A stretch of 64,000 nt of DNA from Proteles cristata cristata (lineage: Eukaryota > Chordata > Mammalia > Carnivora > Hyaenidae), in NCBI GenBank assembly GCA_017311185.1, contig JAESUZ010001723.1:930001-994000 (forward strand), read 5' to 3'. Shown piece by piece: positions 22,771 to 33,839 of the stretch (position 1 is the stretch's first letter; each line of letters opens with the position of its first letter). Below the pieces are notes generated by a model. The model made no database searches and was not told the DNA's origin. It worked only from the letters and a program-made list of their open reading frames with translations. Position numbers and translations under genes: made by a program.

Positions 22771-23224
22771 CAAATTCTAATGAGTGCTGGAAAGAACATG
22801 AAACAGAGACTATGAGGAGTCCATCAGGAGCAGGGAGGCATTGAATAAGACCCTACAGAGGTGAGCATGTGAAGAATTCTAGAGAGCATGTGAAAGCTCA
22901 GGGAAGGAGAATTCTAGGCAGAAGGACCAGAGCTCAGGGGCAGCATGGGGTGTGGTGAGAACCTCAGACGACTGTCCTAGAGAGTAAAGAAGTGGCCTGT
23001 AGCTCTGCTCCTATATTGCATGGTATTGAGGGATCACTTTTAGGGATGGTCCTGGCTGGAAAGGGTGTGAAAGATGCTGTTGATCAACTGTCTTAGCAAA
23101 GCAGCACAGACTACTATACTTGATATACTATACTTGATAAATGACCATGCATATTTGTTAAGACCATAGACAGTTGTCATGGAAACGGTTGCTTTTTAAA
23201 AAGTCCTACAGAGAATAATTCCAT

Positions 23225-23490
23225 TTAGTTCTATCAACTTCATCAGCTTATTCTGAGAAGACTTCCATGACTACCTACTCAATCTAAGTAGCTTCCCAGT
23301 GACCATTAAGCCACCCTATTTTCTCTATCTGCAGAAAATTTAATACTACCTGACATTTTTATTCATTGATTTACCATCTCTCTCTCTTCCCTAATTGGAC
23401 TGTGAGGTCCATGGAACAAGGAATCTTGTCAATCTTACCAAGATCTCCAATCCCTAAAAGAGGTACAAAGAAGCTCAATAAATGTTTACC
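23225..23490 (+). repeat. L2 fragment
   Basis: gaagacttccatgactacc, actgtgaggtccatggaac and gctcaataaatgtttacc follow L2 order. Confidence 0.65.
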
Positions 23491-23816
23491 AAATATGAAT
23501 ATGTATGGGGCCTATCCTTGAAGCAGGATTGTGAGGCACTGGAGATGAAAGGGAAGGGGTGGAGGGTCCCTTCAACCTTCTGGCATACCTGGTAGGGCTT
23601 ACCTGAATTGTGATACCCTACAGAACAAGGTCATTTCTCCAAATCATGAGTCATGGGAAAATAAAGGGGGAGGAAAGAACTCCCTTGCACCAGGTAAGGT
23701 GTAATGGAAGAAGACTTGCTGAAGAAGGGTCTTTAAGGATAAGGCTTTGGATAGCAGAACATCATGGGGGAAATCAGGGATATAAAAGGACAAGAAAGAA
23801 GTTATCCTACTTCTTT

Positions 23817-24017
23817 TTTTAAATTGTATTTATTTGAGAGAAAGAGAAAGCATGGGTGGAGGAGGAGCAGAGAGAGAGGGAGGGAGAGAGAGAATCCTAA
23901 ACAGGCTCTGCACTGTCAGTGTGGAGTCTGATATGGGCCTCAAACACACAAATCATGAGTCCAGATCATGACCTGAGCTGAAGTTGGATGGTTAACCAAA
24001 TGAGCCACCCAGGTGCA
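23817..24017 (-). repeat. CAN SINE, minus strand
   Basis: Later insertion near the left end of the composite; its own target copies are atcctacttctt (23805) and atcctacctctt (24025). Confidence 0.9.
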
Positions 24018-24150
24018 CTAAAGCATCCTACCTCTTAATTTTAGAGAACAAACTGATGGGTACCAAATGATAGGGGGAATGGATGAAATAGGTGATCAGA
24101 ATTAAGGAATATGCTTGTGATGAGGACCAGGTGAATAAAATAAAAATTTA

Positions 24151-24366
24151 AGCACACCTGGGTAGCTCAGTTGGTTAAGCACCCGACTTTGGCTCAGGTA
24201 ATGATCTCGCAGTTCATACATTCAAGCCCAACATCAGGCTCTGTGCTGACAGCTCAGAGCCTGGAGCCTGCTTGGATTCTGTGTCTTCCTCTCTCTCTTC
24301 CTCTCTCTCTGCCCCTGCCCCAACTCATGCATGCACCCACGTGCTCTCTCTCTCTCAAAAATAATA
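24151..24366 (+). repeat. CAN SINE
   Basis: Full-length with intact A-box and a modified B-box (catacattcaagccca); CT-rich block 24288-24356. Confidence 0.9.
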
Positions 24367-24467
24367 CCATTACAATATTATAGTGCTCTGAATTTGACTG
24401 TATATTTAACTTTATCAATGAGTTTTATATTTTCATATGTTGTCATGTTAATTTCTTAGTATTGTTT

Positions 24468-24623
24468 CATGGGATAGAGCCCCATGTCGGGTTGTGCACT
24501 GACAGTGCAGAGCCTGCTTGGGATTCTCTCTCCTGAGGATTTGATCCCTGCCCATCTCCCACTCATACTCCCATATCTTTCAAAATAAATAAATAAACAT
24601 TTTTAAAAACTTAAAAAAAAAAA
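24468..24623 (+). repeat. 5'-truncated CAN SINE with A tail
   Basis: Starts within the B-box region (gatagagccccatgtcggg), keeps the body, AATAAATAAATAAA signal and A tail, and abuts the right 15-bp repeat. It has no A-box. Confidence 0.8.
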
Positions 24624-24822
24624 AAAGAAGTTATCCTAGCTGGACTTCAGGCTTTGGCTTGATAAATTGGGATTCTAGATTTCTACTCTAGATTTGGTGG
24701 CTGAAGTTCTATTTAACCTGTGCTGTGTTAAGGCTGGGTGGGTAATGTGAGAGGCCCTGGGCTCCAGAGCCACGAAGATTTACCTGCCCTTACTACACGT
24801 AGATACTCCCAGAGGCAGGGCT

Positions 24823-25088
24823 TGCTTTTGTGATACAAACACTCAGAAAACTAGGAAGGAAGGGAACTTCCTTAATATGATAAAGGGCATTTATAAAAAA
24901 TCCATAGCTAATATCGTGCTCAATGGGGAAGTACTGAAAGCTTTGAAAGATTTTCTCCTCCAGACCAGGAACAAGACCAGGATGTCTATTTTTTTTTTTT
25001 TTTTTTTTACCATTGCTATTTAACATTGTACTGGAAGTTCTAGTCAGAGCAATTAGGCAAGAAAAAGATGAAAAGCATCCAAATTGGC
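24823..25088 (+). repeat. L1 ORF2 fragment, copy A
   Basis: Sense L1 reverse-transcriptase region beginning ttttgtgatacaaacactc and passing through accaggaacaagaccagg. A run of 20 T (24989-25008) interrupts it. The next block begins with the same part of ORF2 again. Confidence 0.8.
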
Positions 25089-26200
25089 CCTTTTGTGATT
25101 AAAAAAAAAACAAACCTCAACAAACTAGGAATAGAAGGAACTCAACATAATAAAGGTCTTACATGAAAAGCCCATAGCTAACATCATAGTCAATGGTGAA
25201 AAATGGAAACTTTTGCTTCTAAGTTCAGGAATAAGACAAGCATGCTCACTCTCACCACTTCTATCCAACATAGTACTGGTGGTCCTAAACAGAGCAACTA
25301 GGCAAGAAAAAAAATATCAGAGGCACTCCAAACTGGAAAAAAGGAAGTAAAATTATCTGTTCACAGATGACATGATCTTATAGGTAGGAAATTCTAAACA
25401 TTCCACAACACCCAAAAAAGGACTAATAAACATTCAGCAAAATTGCAGTATACAAAACCAACATACAAAAATCAGTTACATTTCTATACACAAACACTGA
25501 ACAATCTGAAAAGGAAATTAAGAAAACCATCTCATTTACATTAGCATCAAAAAGAATAAAATACTTAGGAGTAAACTTAACTGGTGACAAAGGCTTGTAC
25601 TCTGAAAACTATAAAACATTGGTAAAAGAAATTAAAGAAAATACAAAGAAATGGAAAGACATTCTGTGTTTATGGACTGGAAGACTTAAATATTGTTGGA
25701 TTCAATGCTACCCAAAGCAATCTACACATTTGATGCAATCCCCATCAAACTGCAACATGTTTTTGTTTTTTTGCAATATAGAACAATCTGTCCTAAATCA
25801 TATGGAGTTGCAAGGGACTCCAAATGCCCAAAATCAATTTTAAAACAAAAGAGCAAAGCTGGAAATGATCCTGATTTGAAAACTTACTATAAAGCTACAG
25901 TAATTGAAACAGTTTGGTACTGGCATAAAGAAAGGCATATAGACCAATGGAATAGCATAGAAACCAGAAATAAACCCTCATGTGTATGGTCACATGATTT
26001 TCTACAAGGATGCCAAGATTATTAAGTGGGGGAAAGGATAGTCTTTTCAACAAATGGTGCTGGGAAAACTGGATATCTACATGCAAAAGAAGGAAATTGG
26101 AGCTTTACCTTGCACCACATGCAAAAATTAACTCAAAATGGATCAAATACCTAAATGTAAAACATAAAGGTATACAATTCTTAAAAGAAAACATAAGCAG
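25089..26200 (+). pseudogene. L1 ORF2 fragment, copy B
   Basis: Sense L1 ORF2 from the reverse transcriptase domain (FTDD-like catalytic box near 25365) onward, through the connecting text ttactataaagctacagtaattg and ggtgctgggaaaactgg. Frames are broken by several stops, so it is inactive. Interrupted after 26200 by two SINEs and resumes at 26650. Confidence 0.85.
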
Positions 26201-26323
26201 GGATGCCTGGGTGGTTCAGTCAGCTGAGTGCCCAACTCTTGATATCAGTTCTGGTTATAATCCCAGGCCCATGGATCAAACCCTGCATCAAGCTCAGTGC
26301 TAAGTGTGGAGCCTGCTTAAGAG

Positions 26324-26356
<33 letters not shown>

Positions 26357-26449
26357 GTCTCTCTCTCTCTGTCTGTCTCTCTCTCCCTTTGTCCCTTTCC
26401 TCCATTTGTGCTCTCTCTAAAATAAAATTAAAATAAAATAAAACAGACA
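26201..26449 (+). repeat. CAN SINE with expanded CT block
   Basis: First of a pair inside L1. The CT/GT pyrimidine block is unusually long (26321-26418). Pair enclosed by agaaaacataRgYMR copies at about 26186 and 26649. Confidence 0.9.
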
Positions 26450-26645
26450 GGGACACCTGGATGGCTCAGTTGATTGAGTGTCCAATTTCGGCTCAGGTCA
26501 TGGTCTTGTTTATAAATTCGAGCCCCACATTGGGCTCGCTGCTGTCAGCACAGAGCCCACTTTAGATCCTCTGTCCCCTTTTCTCTATCCCTCCCCCTCC
26601 TGTGCTACATCTCTCAAAAATAAGTAAAAACATTAAAAAAAGAAA
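26450..26645 (+). repeat. CAN SINE
   Basis: Second of the pair, starting gggacacctggatggctcag; variant body cgctgctgtcagcacagagc. Confidence 0.88.
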
Positions 26646-26649
26646 GAAA

Positions 26650-27120
26650 GAAAACATAGGTCAATAGATTAATGACATTGAATTTGGCAATGATTTCTTG
26701 GATATGACAATAGAGGCACAGGCAACAAAAGAAAAAAATTAAGGGTGCCTGGGTGGCTCAGTTGGTTAAGCATCCAACTTCAGCTCAGATCATGATCTCA
26801 CATTTCGTGAGTTCAAGCCCCACAGAGCCTGCTTCACTTTCTGTATCTCGTCTCTCTCTACCCCTCCCCAGTTCATTCTCTCTCTCTCTCCCAAAATAAA
26901 AACATTAAAAATTTAAAAAAAAGAAAAAATAGATAAATTCAGCTTCATGAAAATTAAACACTGGTATACATCAAAAGACACCATCAACAGAGTAAAAAAT
27001 ATAAGCCACGGAATGAAAGAAATATTTCAAATCATATATATGATAAGGGATTGATATCCAGTATATGTGAAGAACTCCTAGGATTTAGCAACAACAGAAT
27101 ACGAGTAACCAGACTTAAAA
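26650..27120 (+). pseudogene. L1 ORF2 continuation
   Basis: Continues the L1 of the previous block (atgatttcttggatatgac, then cttcatgaaaattaaacac, gacaccatcaacagag) around another SINE. Confidence 0.8.
26743..26926 (+). repeat. CAN SINE, internally deleted
   Basis: Lacks the 'gggctctgtgctgacagctc' segment: B-box ttcaagccccacagagcctg joins directly to the late body. Flanked by aaagaaaaaaatta and aaaagaaaaaataga. Confidence 0.85.
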
Positions 27121-27329
27121 ATGACTTTTCCTCTTTTTTCTGAGACCATATTTATTATTCATAAGGGAGAAGAAATGAGGCCTTCAACATAGTAGGTGTT
27201 TAATAGCTCTTTTTCTGAAATGATCACCATTTACATACTCCATTGTCAGAGAGAATTTGAGATTATCTGGAAGGAGCTGTAACTCCCTCCAAGCAGTGAA
27301 GGGTTCTTCCTCAAAGATGGGGGTTGGGG

Positions 27330-27430
27330 AGCGACTAGCTCCTCCCACATATTGTATGACCGTGGACAAATCATTTAACCTCCCTGAGATGAGTTCATCT
27401 GTAAAATGCAAATAACATGTTTGCAGTGGT
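27330..27430 (+). repeat. MIR fragment
   Basis: tgaccgtggacaaatcatttaacctccctgag and catctgtaaaatgcaaataa fit MIR. Confidence 0.65.
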
Positions 27431-27439
27431 GAGAAAGAA

Positions 27440-28160
27440 ATGAGAAAATGGCTATACACTTCCTTTGAAAGTACATAGCCATAGTGGATGTGCAGGTTTA
27501 TTTAGTTCAGAAAAAATTAGGCTAACATCTAAGTCACTCCCACTATCTTCTTCTAGAGATGATGACAGGATCATACTCACCTATACAAGAGATTGGGTGG
27601 GATTTCCAAAACTCAGCTATACTTCTGCAATTATCTTGGGCACTTATTTCATTTTTATTGTTAATTGTATTTGACTCCTCCACATGGGACCAGGTTGACC
27701 CATCTCAGTAACCCCAAATTTAGTACAGAATTGGGTTCCATGAGCATGTATTGAAAAGAATATTGAACAGGATATCAGAGGTGTCCACAGTCCTCATGTT
27801 GCCATCAGGGGATTCAGTTTCATGAAAAGACCCTGGGGATTTGTTATATAAAGATGAAAAGCCACAGCCCCTGAGACTCCTGGGGGATACAGGCACACAA
27901 ATATAATTATTATACAGCCCTAACCCCCATGAGAACAAGCTATCAGTGGGCTGCAGGGGAGGGAGTATTTGGTTTAGATACTCTAGGAATCTAATCTCCC
28001 CTGTAGTTACTTCTCACCCCTGTCCAGGCCTTACCCGGTCCCACAGCAATCACCCGATGTGTTGTTAATTCTTGGGTGCTCAGTAATGTGTGGTTGGACG
28101 AATTCAGGTGACAGGGCCACCATTCCGTCTTGATAAACCTAAACCTCTACTCCCAGTTAG
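27440..28160. other. Intergenic unique sequence
   Basis: No gene or repeat recognised. Confidence 0.4.
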
Positions 28161-28176
28161 TAAACTCACTCTGCTT

Positions 28177-28386
28177 TTTTTTTTAATTAATTTTTTATTT
28201 TGAGAGAGAGAGAGAGAGATAGCACAAGTAGGGGAGAGGCCCAGAGAAGGAGAGACAGAATCCTAAGCAGTCTCCACACCATCAGTGTGGAGCCAAATGT
28301 GGGGCTCAAACTCACAAGCCGTGAGATCATGACCTGAGCTGACATCAACAGTCGACACTTAACTGACTACGCCACGCAGGTGCTCC
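28177..28386 (-). repeat. CAN SINE, minus strand
   Basis: Target copies taaactcactctgctttt at 28161 and taaactcactctcctttt at 28388. Head gcacctgcgtggcgtag reversed at the right end. Confidence 0.92.
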
Positions 28387-28479
28387 ATAAACTCACTCTC
28401 CTTTAATGCCTGGCCCAAATGTCATCTCTTCTGGGTTGTCTCCATGAACATGAAGGCCAGTCCTTTCTCTGGGCTTTCT

Positions 28480-28600
28480 TGGCACTTCATTCCACAAATA
28501 TTTATTGGGCACATTCTGTTTCAGCCCTGAAGACAAAGTTATACAACTTGGCTTCTGTCCCAAGAGCTTATGTCCCCTGGGGGAGGCAGACCAGGAGCAG
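28480..28600 (+). repeat. L2 3' end
   Basis: cattccacaaatatttattgggcac ... cagccctgaagacaaag matches the L2 terminus. The 187-codon frame spanning it (28419-28982) is not a recognised protein. Confidence 0.65.
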
Positions 28601-28609
28601 GCACTTACA

Positions 28610-29285
28610 CTACTACAAGACGGGAGCACGGGTTAAATACCCTAAGAATTGCAGGAGACATCTTGGAGACTACTCAGCCCACACTTCCCTTTCCAAAACT
28701 TCCCACACACTCAGGAATGAGGCCTGGAGGCTATGCTTATGCTATATGTCTCAGTTCTCCAGCAGTAGCTTATTGGCCCAGGGAGAATACCTAATTACAG
28801 ATGAGGCAATTGAATTCTATATCCCAAGAATTTCAAGTTTCAAAGATACAGAGAGCTGTGACACAACCATTCACAGGGCATTGCGCTGGGAATATCAGAA
28901 GAGGGAGGGAAGGAAGGATGAGGGCTCCTGCCAGAGGAGTCCAGAAGGTACCCCCTTCTCTTCAGTACCTTATTTTGCTTAAGGGAGTTTCAGGAATTTT
29001 AGACATCATCACAATGGCCCCCAACTGAAACAGGAGTGGCCAGGCAGGCTCCCAAAATAGCTGAGTTAAAAGGAGGGGAGGGGATGGGCAGACCAGGTCA
29101 GAAGAAGAAGTGAAAGTTGGACAAAAGTCAGGGAAGAGGATTCTGAATAGGGGGAACAGAATATGCAAACACCAAGAGGTAGAAACTGTGTGAGTAAGAT
29201 GGAAAGAAACAAGACTAGAGTTGTGACCAGGACTAGGGTCACACATGCCCTTGTAAGGCACATTAAAGGTCTAAAACAACTTACA
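28610..29285. other. Intergenic unique sequence
   Basis: No gene recognised; purine-rich around 29060-29160. Confidence 0.4.
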
Positions 29286-29302
29286 ATTTAAATTGCACTA
29301 AG

Positions 29303-29481
29303 AGGGGCACCTGGGTGGCTCAGTCAATTAAGCTTCCGACTTTGACTCAGGGTAGGATCTCGCGGTTCGTGGGTTTGAGCCCTGCATCAGGGCTGTCAGC
29401 ACAGAGCCCACTTCAGACCCTCTGTCCTCCTCCCTCTGTGCCCCTCCACCTCTCTCAAAAATAAATAAATAAACTTAAAAA
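29303..29481 (+). repeat. CAN SINE
   Basis: Body shortened (cctgcatcagggctgtcagcacagagc). Flanked by taaattgc-type target copies at 29290 and 29484; a third copy lies at 30747. Confidence 0.88.
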
Positions 29482-29639
29482 AATAAATTGCGGTGCTCAT
29501 GGGTATGTCAGTCAGTTAAGCGTTTGACTCTTGGTCATGATCTCAGTCTGTGAGTTCAATCCCTGCATCTGGCTCTGCACTGTCATCATGGAGCATGCTT
29601 GGGATTCTCTCTCTTCCTCTATCTGCCTCTACCCCATTT

Positions 29640-30687
29640 TTTTTTTTTACAAATAGTTTATTGTCAAATTAGTTTCCACATAACACCCAGTGCTCATCCC
29701 CACAAGTGTCCTCCTCCATGCCCTTCCCTCCTCCCCCCCACATCCATTAGTCCTCAGTTTTTGTCAGCATTCAAGAGTCTCTCATGGTTTGCCTCTCTCC
29801 CTTTCCCCAACCATTTCCGCCCTTCTTCTCCCCCTTGGTCCTCCGTTAAGTTCCTCCTAATCCTCCTATACATGCACACATATGATATTTGTCTTTCTCT
29901 GCCTGACTTATTTCGCTCAGCATAACACCCTCAAGGTCCATCCATGTTGCTACACATGGCCAGATTTCATTGTTTCTCATTGCCATGTAGTATTCCATGG
30001 TATAGATAAACCACATCTTCTTGATCCATTCATCTGTGGATGGACACTTAGGCTCTTTCCATGTTTTAGCTATTGTGGAGAGTGCTGCTATGAACATTGG
30101 GGTACATGTGCTCCTATGCATCAGCATTTCTGTATCCCTTGGGTAAATTCCTAGCAGTGCTATTGCTGGGTCATAGGGGAGTTCTATTGTTAGTTTCCTG
30201 AGGAACCTCCACACTGTTTTCCAGAGGGGCTGTACCAGTTTACATTCCCACCAACAGTGTAGGAGGGTGCCCGTTTCTCCACATCCTCGCCAGCATCTAG
30301 AGTTCTCTGATTGGCTCATTTTAGCCACTCTGACTGGCGTGAGGTGGTATCTCAGTATGGTTTTGATTTGTATTTCCCTGATGAGGAGCGATGCTGAGCA
30401 TCGTTTCATGTGTCTGTTGGCCATCTGGATGTCCTCTTTGGAGAAGTATCTGTTCATATCTTCTGCCCATTTCTTCACTGGGTTGTTTGTTTTTCGGGTG
30501 TGTAGTTTGGTGAGTTCCTTGTAGATTCTGGATATCAACCCTTTATCTGATATGTCATTTGCAACTATCTTTTCCCATTCCGTTGGTTGCCTATTAATTT
30601 TCTGGGTTGTTTCCTTTGCTGTGCAGAAGCTTTTAATCTTGATGAGGTCCCAACAGTTTATTTTTGCTCTTGATTCCCTTGCTTTTG
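29640..30687 (-). mobile_element. Young 5'-truncated L1, minus strand
   Basis: Poly-T at the left (minus-strand A tail), about 200 bp of 3' UTR, then the last ~279 codons of ORF2 uninterrupted to the stop at 29846. The insertion site is duplicated: gcctctaccccattt (29625-29639) and gcctctccaccattt (30688-30702), 13 of 15 identical. Only the last kilobase of the element was copied, so it cannot move on its own. Confidence 0.9.
29846..30687 (-). pseudogene. L1 ORF2 C-terminal fragment, open
   Basis: Open for about 279 codons. It shows the ORF2p C-terminal region including the Cys/Trp-rich segment (CWWEC within it) and the terminal YHMCAC stretch. The reverse transcriptase and endonuclease domains are absent. 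The frame on the track extends to 30907 only because SINE and flanking bases happen to be open. The lack of stops implies recent insertion. Confidence 0.9.
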
Positions 30688-30759
30688 GCCTCTCCACCAT
30701 TTGTATTCTCTCTTTCAAAATAAATAAATAAACATACGTAAAAAAATAAATTGCACCAA

Positions 30760-31335
30760 CAGTGAAGGTTAGGGGATCATTCCAGGGGTAGTGAGAACTC
30801 TGTGATGATCTCAGCAGATGTTGCTGACCTAAACTGAGGGTGAGGGAGAGCGCAAATTGACAAATGGAGTCAGCACTGTTTAGAAAATGGCATGGTTTGA
30901 TCTTCATAACTGAAAGTGGGGTTAAGGGAAGGGAGGAGTCAGTGTGACACCGGCCTGCCTGATGATGACTTTTGTGGAGAGGGGAGCTTGCCTGAGAGTC
31001 AGAGAAGCAGAGCTAGAGAGGGTATGCCTGCTTAGGGCCTCATTGCACAAAGCAGGGACCAGGACCAACAGCTCTGGCCTCACTTGAGAGCTTGTTAGAA
31101 ACACAGATGCTAAGGACCCAACCCAAACTACCACAATGAAGTTTAAGAGGCTCTCACTGATTTAGCACCTGATGAGTCATCAGTATCAGTTCCATTCATT
31201 CCCCCTTGTCTTGCTCTTCATCCAGTTCAATCTGTCAGCAGAAATACCTGGGTTTCAAGGATCAGTGAAGACTCTCAATATGTATGTAGACTTTGAGATG
31301 TAAGGACAGTTTTCTGGGGAGAAGATTCATAGCAA
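30760..31335. other. Intergenic unique sequence with a MER5-like patch
   Basis: About 31070-31160 (gagagcttgttagaaacacagatg, aagaggctctcactg) resembles a MER5-type hAT remnant. Otherwise nothing recognised. Confidence 0.45.
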
Positions 31336-31425
31336 GGTGAAGACCTATAAGATAAATTAAATTGAGAACAGAAAAATAAAGAAAATCAATGAAACCAAAA
31401 GTTGGTTCTTTGAAAAGATCAATAA

Positions 31426-31624
31426 GGGTGCCTGGGTGGCTCACTTGGTTAAGTGCCCTACTTTGGCTCAGGTCATGATCTCACAATTCATGGGTTTGAG
31501 TCCTGCATCAGGCTATGCAATGACAGTGTGACCCTGCTTGGGACTGTCTCTCTTTCCCCCTCTCTCTCTGCCCCTCCCCCATTTGCTCTCTTTCTCTCTC
31601 AAAATAAACAAATAAACTTAAAAA
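31426..31624 (+). repeat. CAN SINE in L1
   Basis: Target copies aaaagatcaataa at 31413-31425 and aaaagattaataa at 31625-31637. Confidence 0.92.
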
Positions 31625-31976
31625 CAAAAGATTAATAAAGCTGACAAACCTTTAGTTAGACTGACCAACAATAAAAGAGATTGCTAAATCTAATTTAAAT
31701 TGCTAAAATAAAAAAAAATTGGAAGTGGGGACATTACTAATGATCCCCCAGAAATAAAAAAGATTGTAAGAGATTACTATGAACATAGTAAGCTGGATGA
31801 AATGGGCAAACTTCTGGAAACACAAAACCCTCCAAGACTAAATCACGAAGAAATAGAAACTTTGAGTAGACCTACAACTAGGAAGGAGACTGAATCAGTA
31901 ATCTAAAGTCTCCCAACAAATGAAAGCCTTGAATTTAATAGCTTCACTGGTGAATTCTACCCAACATTAATATAAA

Positions 31977-32152
31977 AAAAGTTTATCTTTGAGAGGTGGG
32001 GGGAGGAGCAGAGAGATAGGGGGATAGAAGATCCAGAGCGAGCTCTGTTCTGACAGCAGAGAGCCTGACACAGGGCTCAAATTCACAAACCATGACATAA
32101 TGACCTGGGCTGAAGTCAGACATTTTAATCAATTGAGCCACCCAGGTACCTC
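31977..32152 (-). repeat. CAN SINE, minus strand, in L1
   Basis: Head gaggtacctgggtggctcaa reversed at the right; flanks acccaacattaa and atgcaacatttaa are diverged target copies. Confidence 0.88.
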
Positions 32153-32973
32153 TCTATGCAACATTTAAAGAAGAACTAATAACAATCCTTCTCATACTTT
32201 TCAAAAAAAATGAAGAAGGAACACTTGCTAACTTATCCTACAAGGCCAACATTACCAATATCAAAGCCAGATAAAGACACTATAAGAAAACTACATACGA
32301 TTATCCCTTATGAACATTGATACAAAAATCCTCAACAGAATATTAGCAAACCAAATTCAGCAGCATACTAAAAGGAATATACACCATAGGCAATTGTAAT
32401 TTATTCCTGGAATGCAAGAATAGTTCATCATACTAAAATTAATCAGGGTAATACATTAACAAATTGAAGGGGGGGAAAGCACATAATCTCAATTGATACA
32501 GAAAAAACATTTGACAAAATTCAGCACCTTTTCATGATAAAATAACTAAAAAAAAAACCCTAGTAACAGAAGGAAACTACTTCAACATGATAAAAAATCA
32601 TATATAAAAAATCCACAGCAAAAAAAAGCAAAAATCACAATAGTGAAAATCTGAAAGCTCTTCCTCCAACATCAGGAACAAGGTAACAATGCCTGCTTTT
32701 GTCACTTCTATTCAATACAGTACTGGAATCTTAGCCAGAGCAATTAGGCAAGAAAAAGAAATTAAAACCATCTGAATTGGAAAGGAAGAAGTATAATAAT
32801 CCCTGTTTGAAAATAATAGGATCTCATATGTAGAAAACCCTTAAGATTCCAAGCAAACAAACAAAAAACCTCTGCTAGAACCAGTAAACAAATTCAGCAA
32901 AGTAGCAGGAAACAAGTCAACACACAAAAATAAGTTTCATTTCTATGCATTAGCAATGAAATAAACAGAAATA

Positions 32974-33150
32974 GGGGCACCTGGGTGGATTAGTCGGTTA
33001 AGTGTCTGACTTTGGCTTAGGTCATGATCTCGCAGTTCAAGGGTTTGAGCCCCTTGTCGGGCTGACAGCTCAGAGCCTGGAGCCCAGAGGCTGCTTCGGA
33101 TTCTCATTCTCTCTCTGCCCCTCCCCCCCTCAAAGAAATAAACTTAAAAA
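32974..33150 (+). repeat. CAN SINE in L1
   Basis: Compact copy with ggattagtcggttaag A-box and no long CT block; AATAAAC tail. Confidence 0.88.
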
Positions 33151-33839
33151 AAAGAAAGAAATGGAAAGAACAAGTGTTGGTGAGGAAGTGGAGAAATTGG
33201 AACCTTTCTGCACTGTTGGTGGGAATGTAAAATTGTATAGCAACTGTGGAAACAGTTCGGTGGCTCTTCAAAAAATTAAAACTAGATTTACCATATAAAC
33301 TAGCAATTCCACGTCTGAGTATGTACCCCAAAGAATTGAAAACAGGGTCTCAAAGAGATATTTATACACACATATTTCATAGCAGCATTATTCATAATAG
33401 CTAAAATGTGAAGGAACCTAAGTATCCATTGATGCATAAAAGGATGAACAAAAGGTGATATATACATACCACAGAATATTATTTAGCCTTTAAAAGGAAG
33501 GAAATCCTGTCACATGCTACAACATGGAGGAAACTTGAGGTTAGTCATTTGAAAGACAAATACTATAGGATTCCACTTATATGAGGTATCTAAAGCAGTC
33601 AAATTCATAGAACAGAAAGTAGAATGGTGGTTTCCAGGGGCTGGGGGAAAAGAGAATGGGGAGTTAATGTTAATGGGTGGAGAATTTCAATTTTAAAAAA
33701 TAAAAGAGTTATGATGAAGATGGTGGATAGCGGTCATGGTTGTATATTATGAATATATTCAATGCCACTGAACTGTACACTTAAAAAGGTTAAAGGGTAG
33801 ACTTTATGATATATGTATTTTATCACAATAAAAGAAAAA

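Larger units (their letters stand above)
23795..24638 (+). mobile_element. L1 3' end plus flank and SINE tail, candidate 3' transduction
   Basis: Identical 15-bp repeats aaagaagttatccta at 23795-23809 and 24624-24638 bracket a composite. It starts with carnivoran L1 3' UTR-like text (ttagagaacaaactgatggg ... gtgatgaggaccagg), passes through some 100 bp of A/T-rich sequence and ends with the 3' half of a SINE and its A tail. Two complete SINEs (one per orientation) were added later. A 5'-truncated L1 whose RNA was polyadenylated at a downstream SINE signal would give this layout. Confidence 0.55.
29491..30742 (+). repeat. CAN SINE split by an L1
   Basis: Head and body at 29491-29639 and CT block plus AATAAATAAATAAAC tail at 30688-30742 form one SINE when the L1 is removed. 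Its own target copies taaattgc are at 29484 and 30748. Confidence 0.85.
31336..33832 (+). pseudogene. Old L1, sense, 5'-truncated, SINE-broken
   Basis: Runs from mid ORF2 (ccaaaagttggttctttgaaaag) through reverse-transcriptase text, ORF2 end (aactggtggaaacagttcgg-like at 33240) and the 3' UTR (catagaacagaaagtagaatgg ... cactgaactgtacac). Many stops. Three SINEs interrupt it; parts between 32970 and 33150 appear lost, because ORF2 text jumps there. Confidence 0.8.

Noticed and set aside
28419..28982. 187-codon plus-strand frame
   Set aside because: Runs through an L2 remnant and unique sequence with no recognisable domain.
29846..30907. 353-codon minus-strand frame as a host gene
   Set aside because: It is L1 ORF2 C-terminus plus chance extension through SINE and flanking bases.
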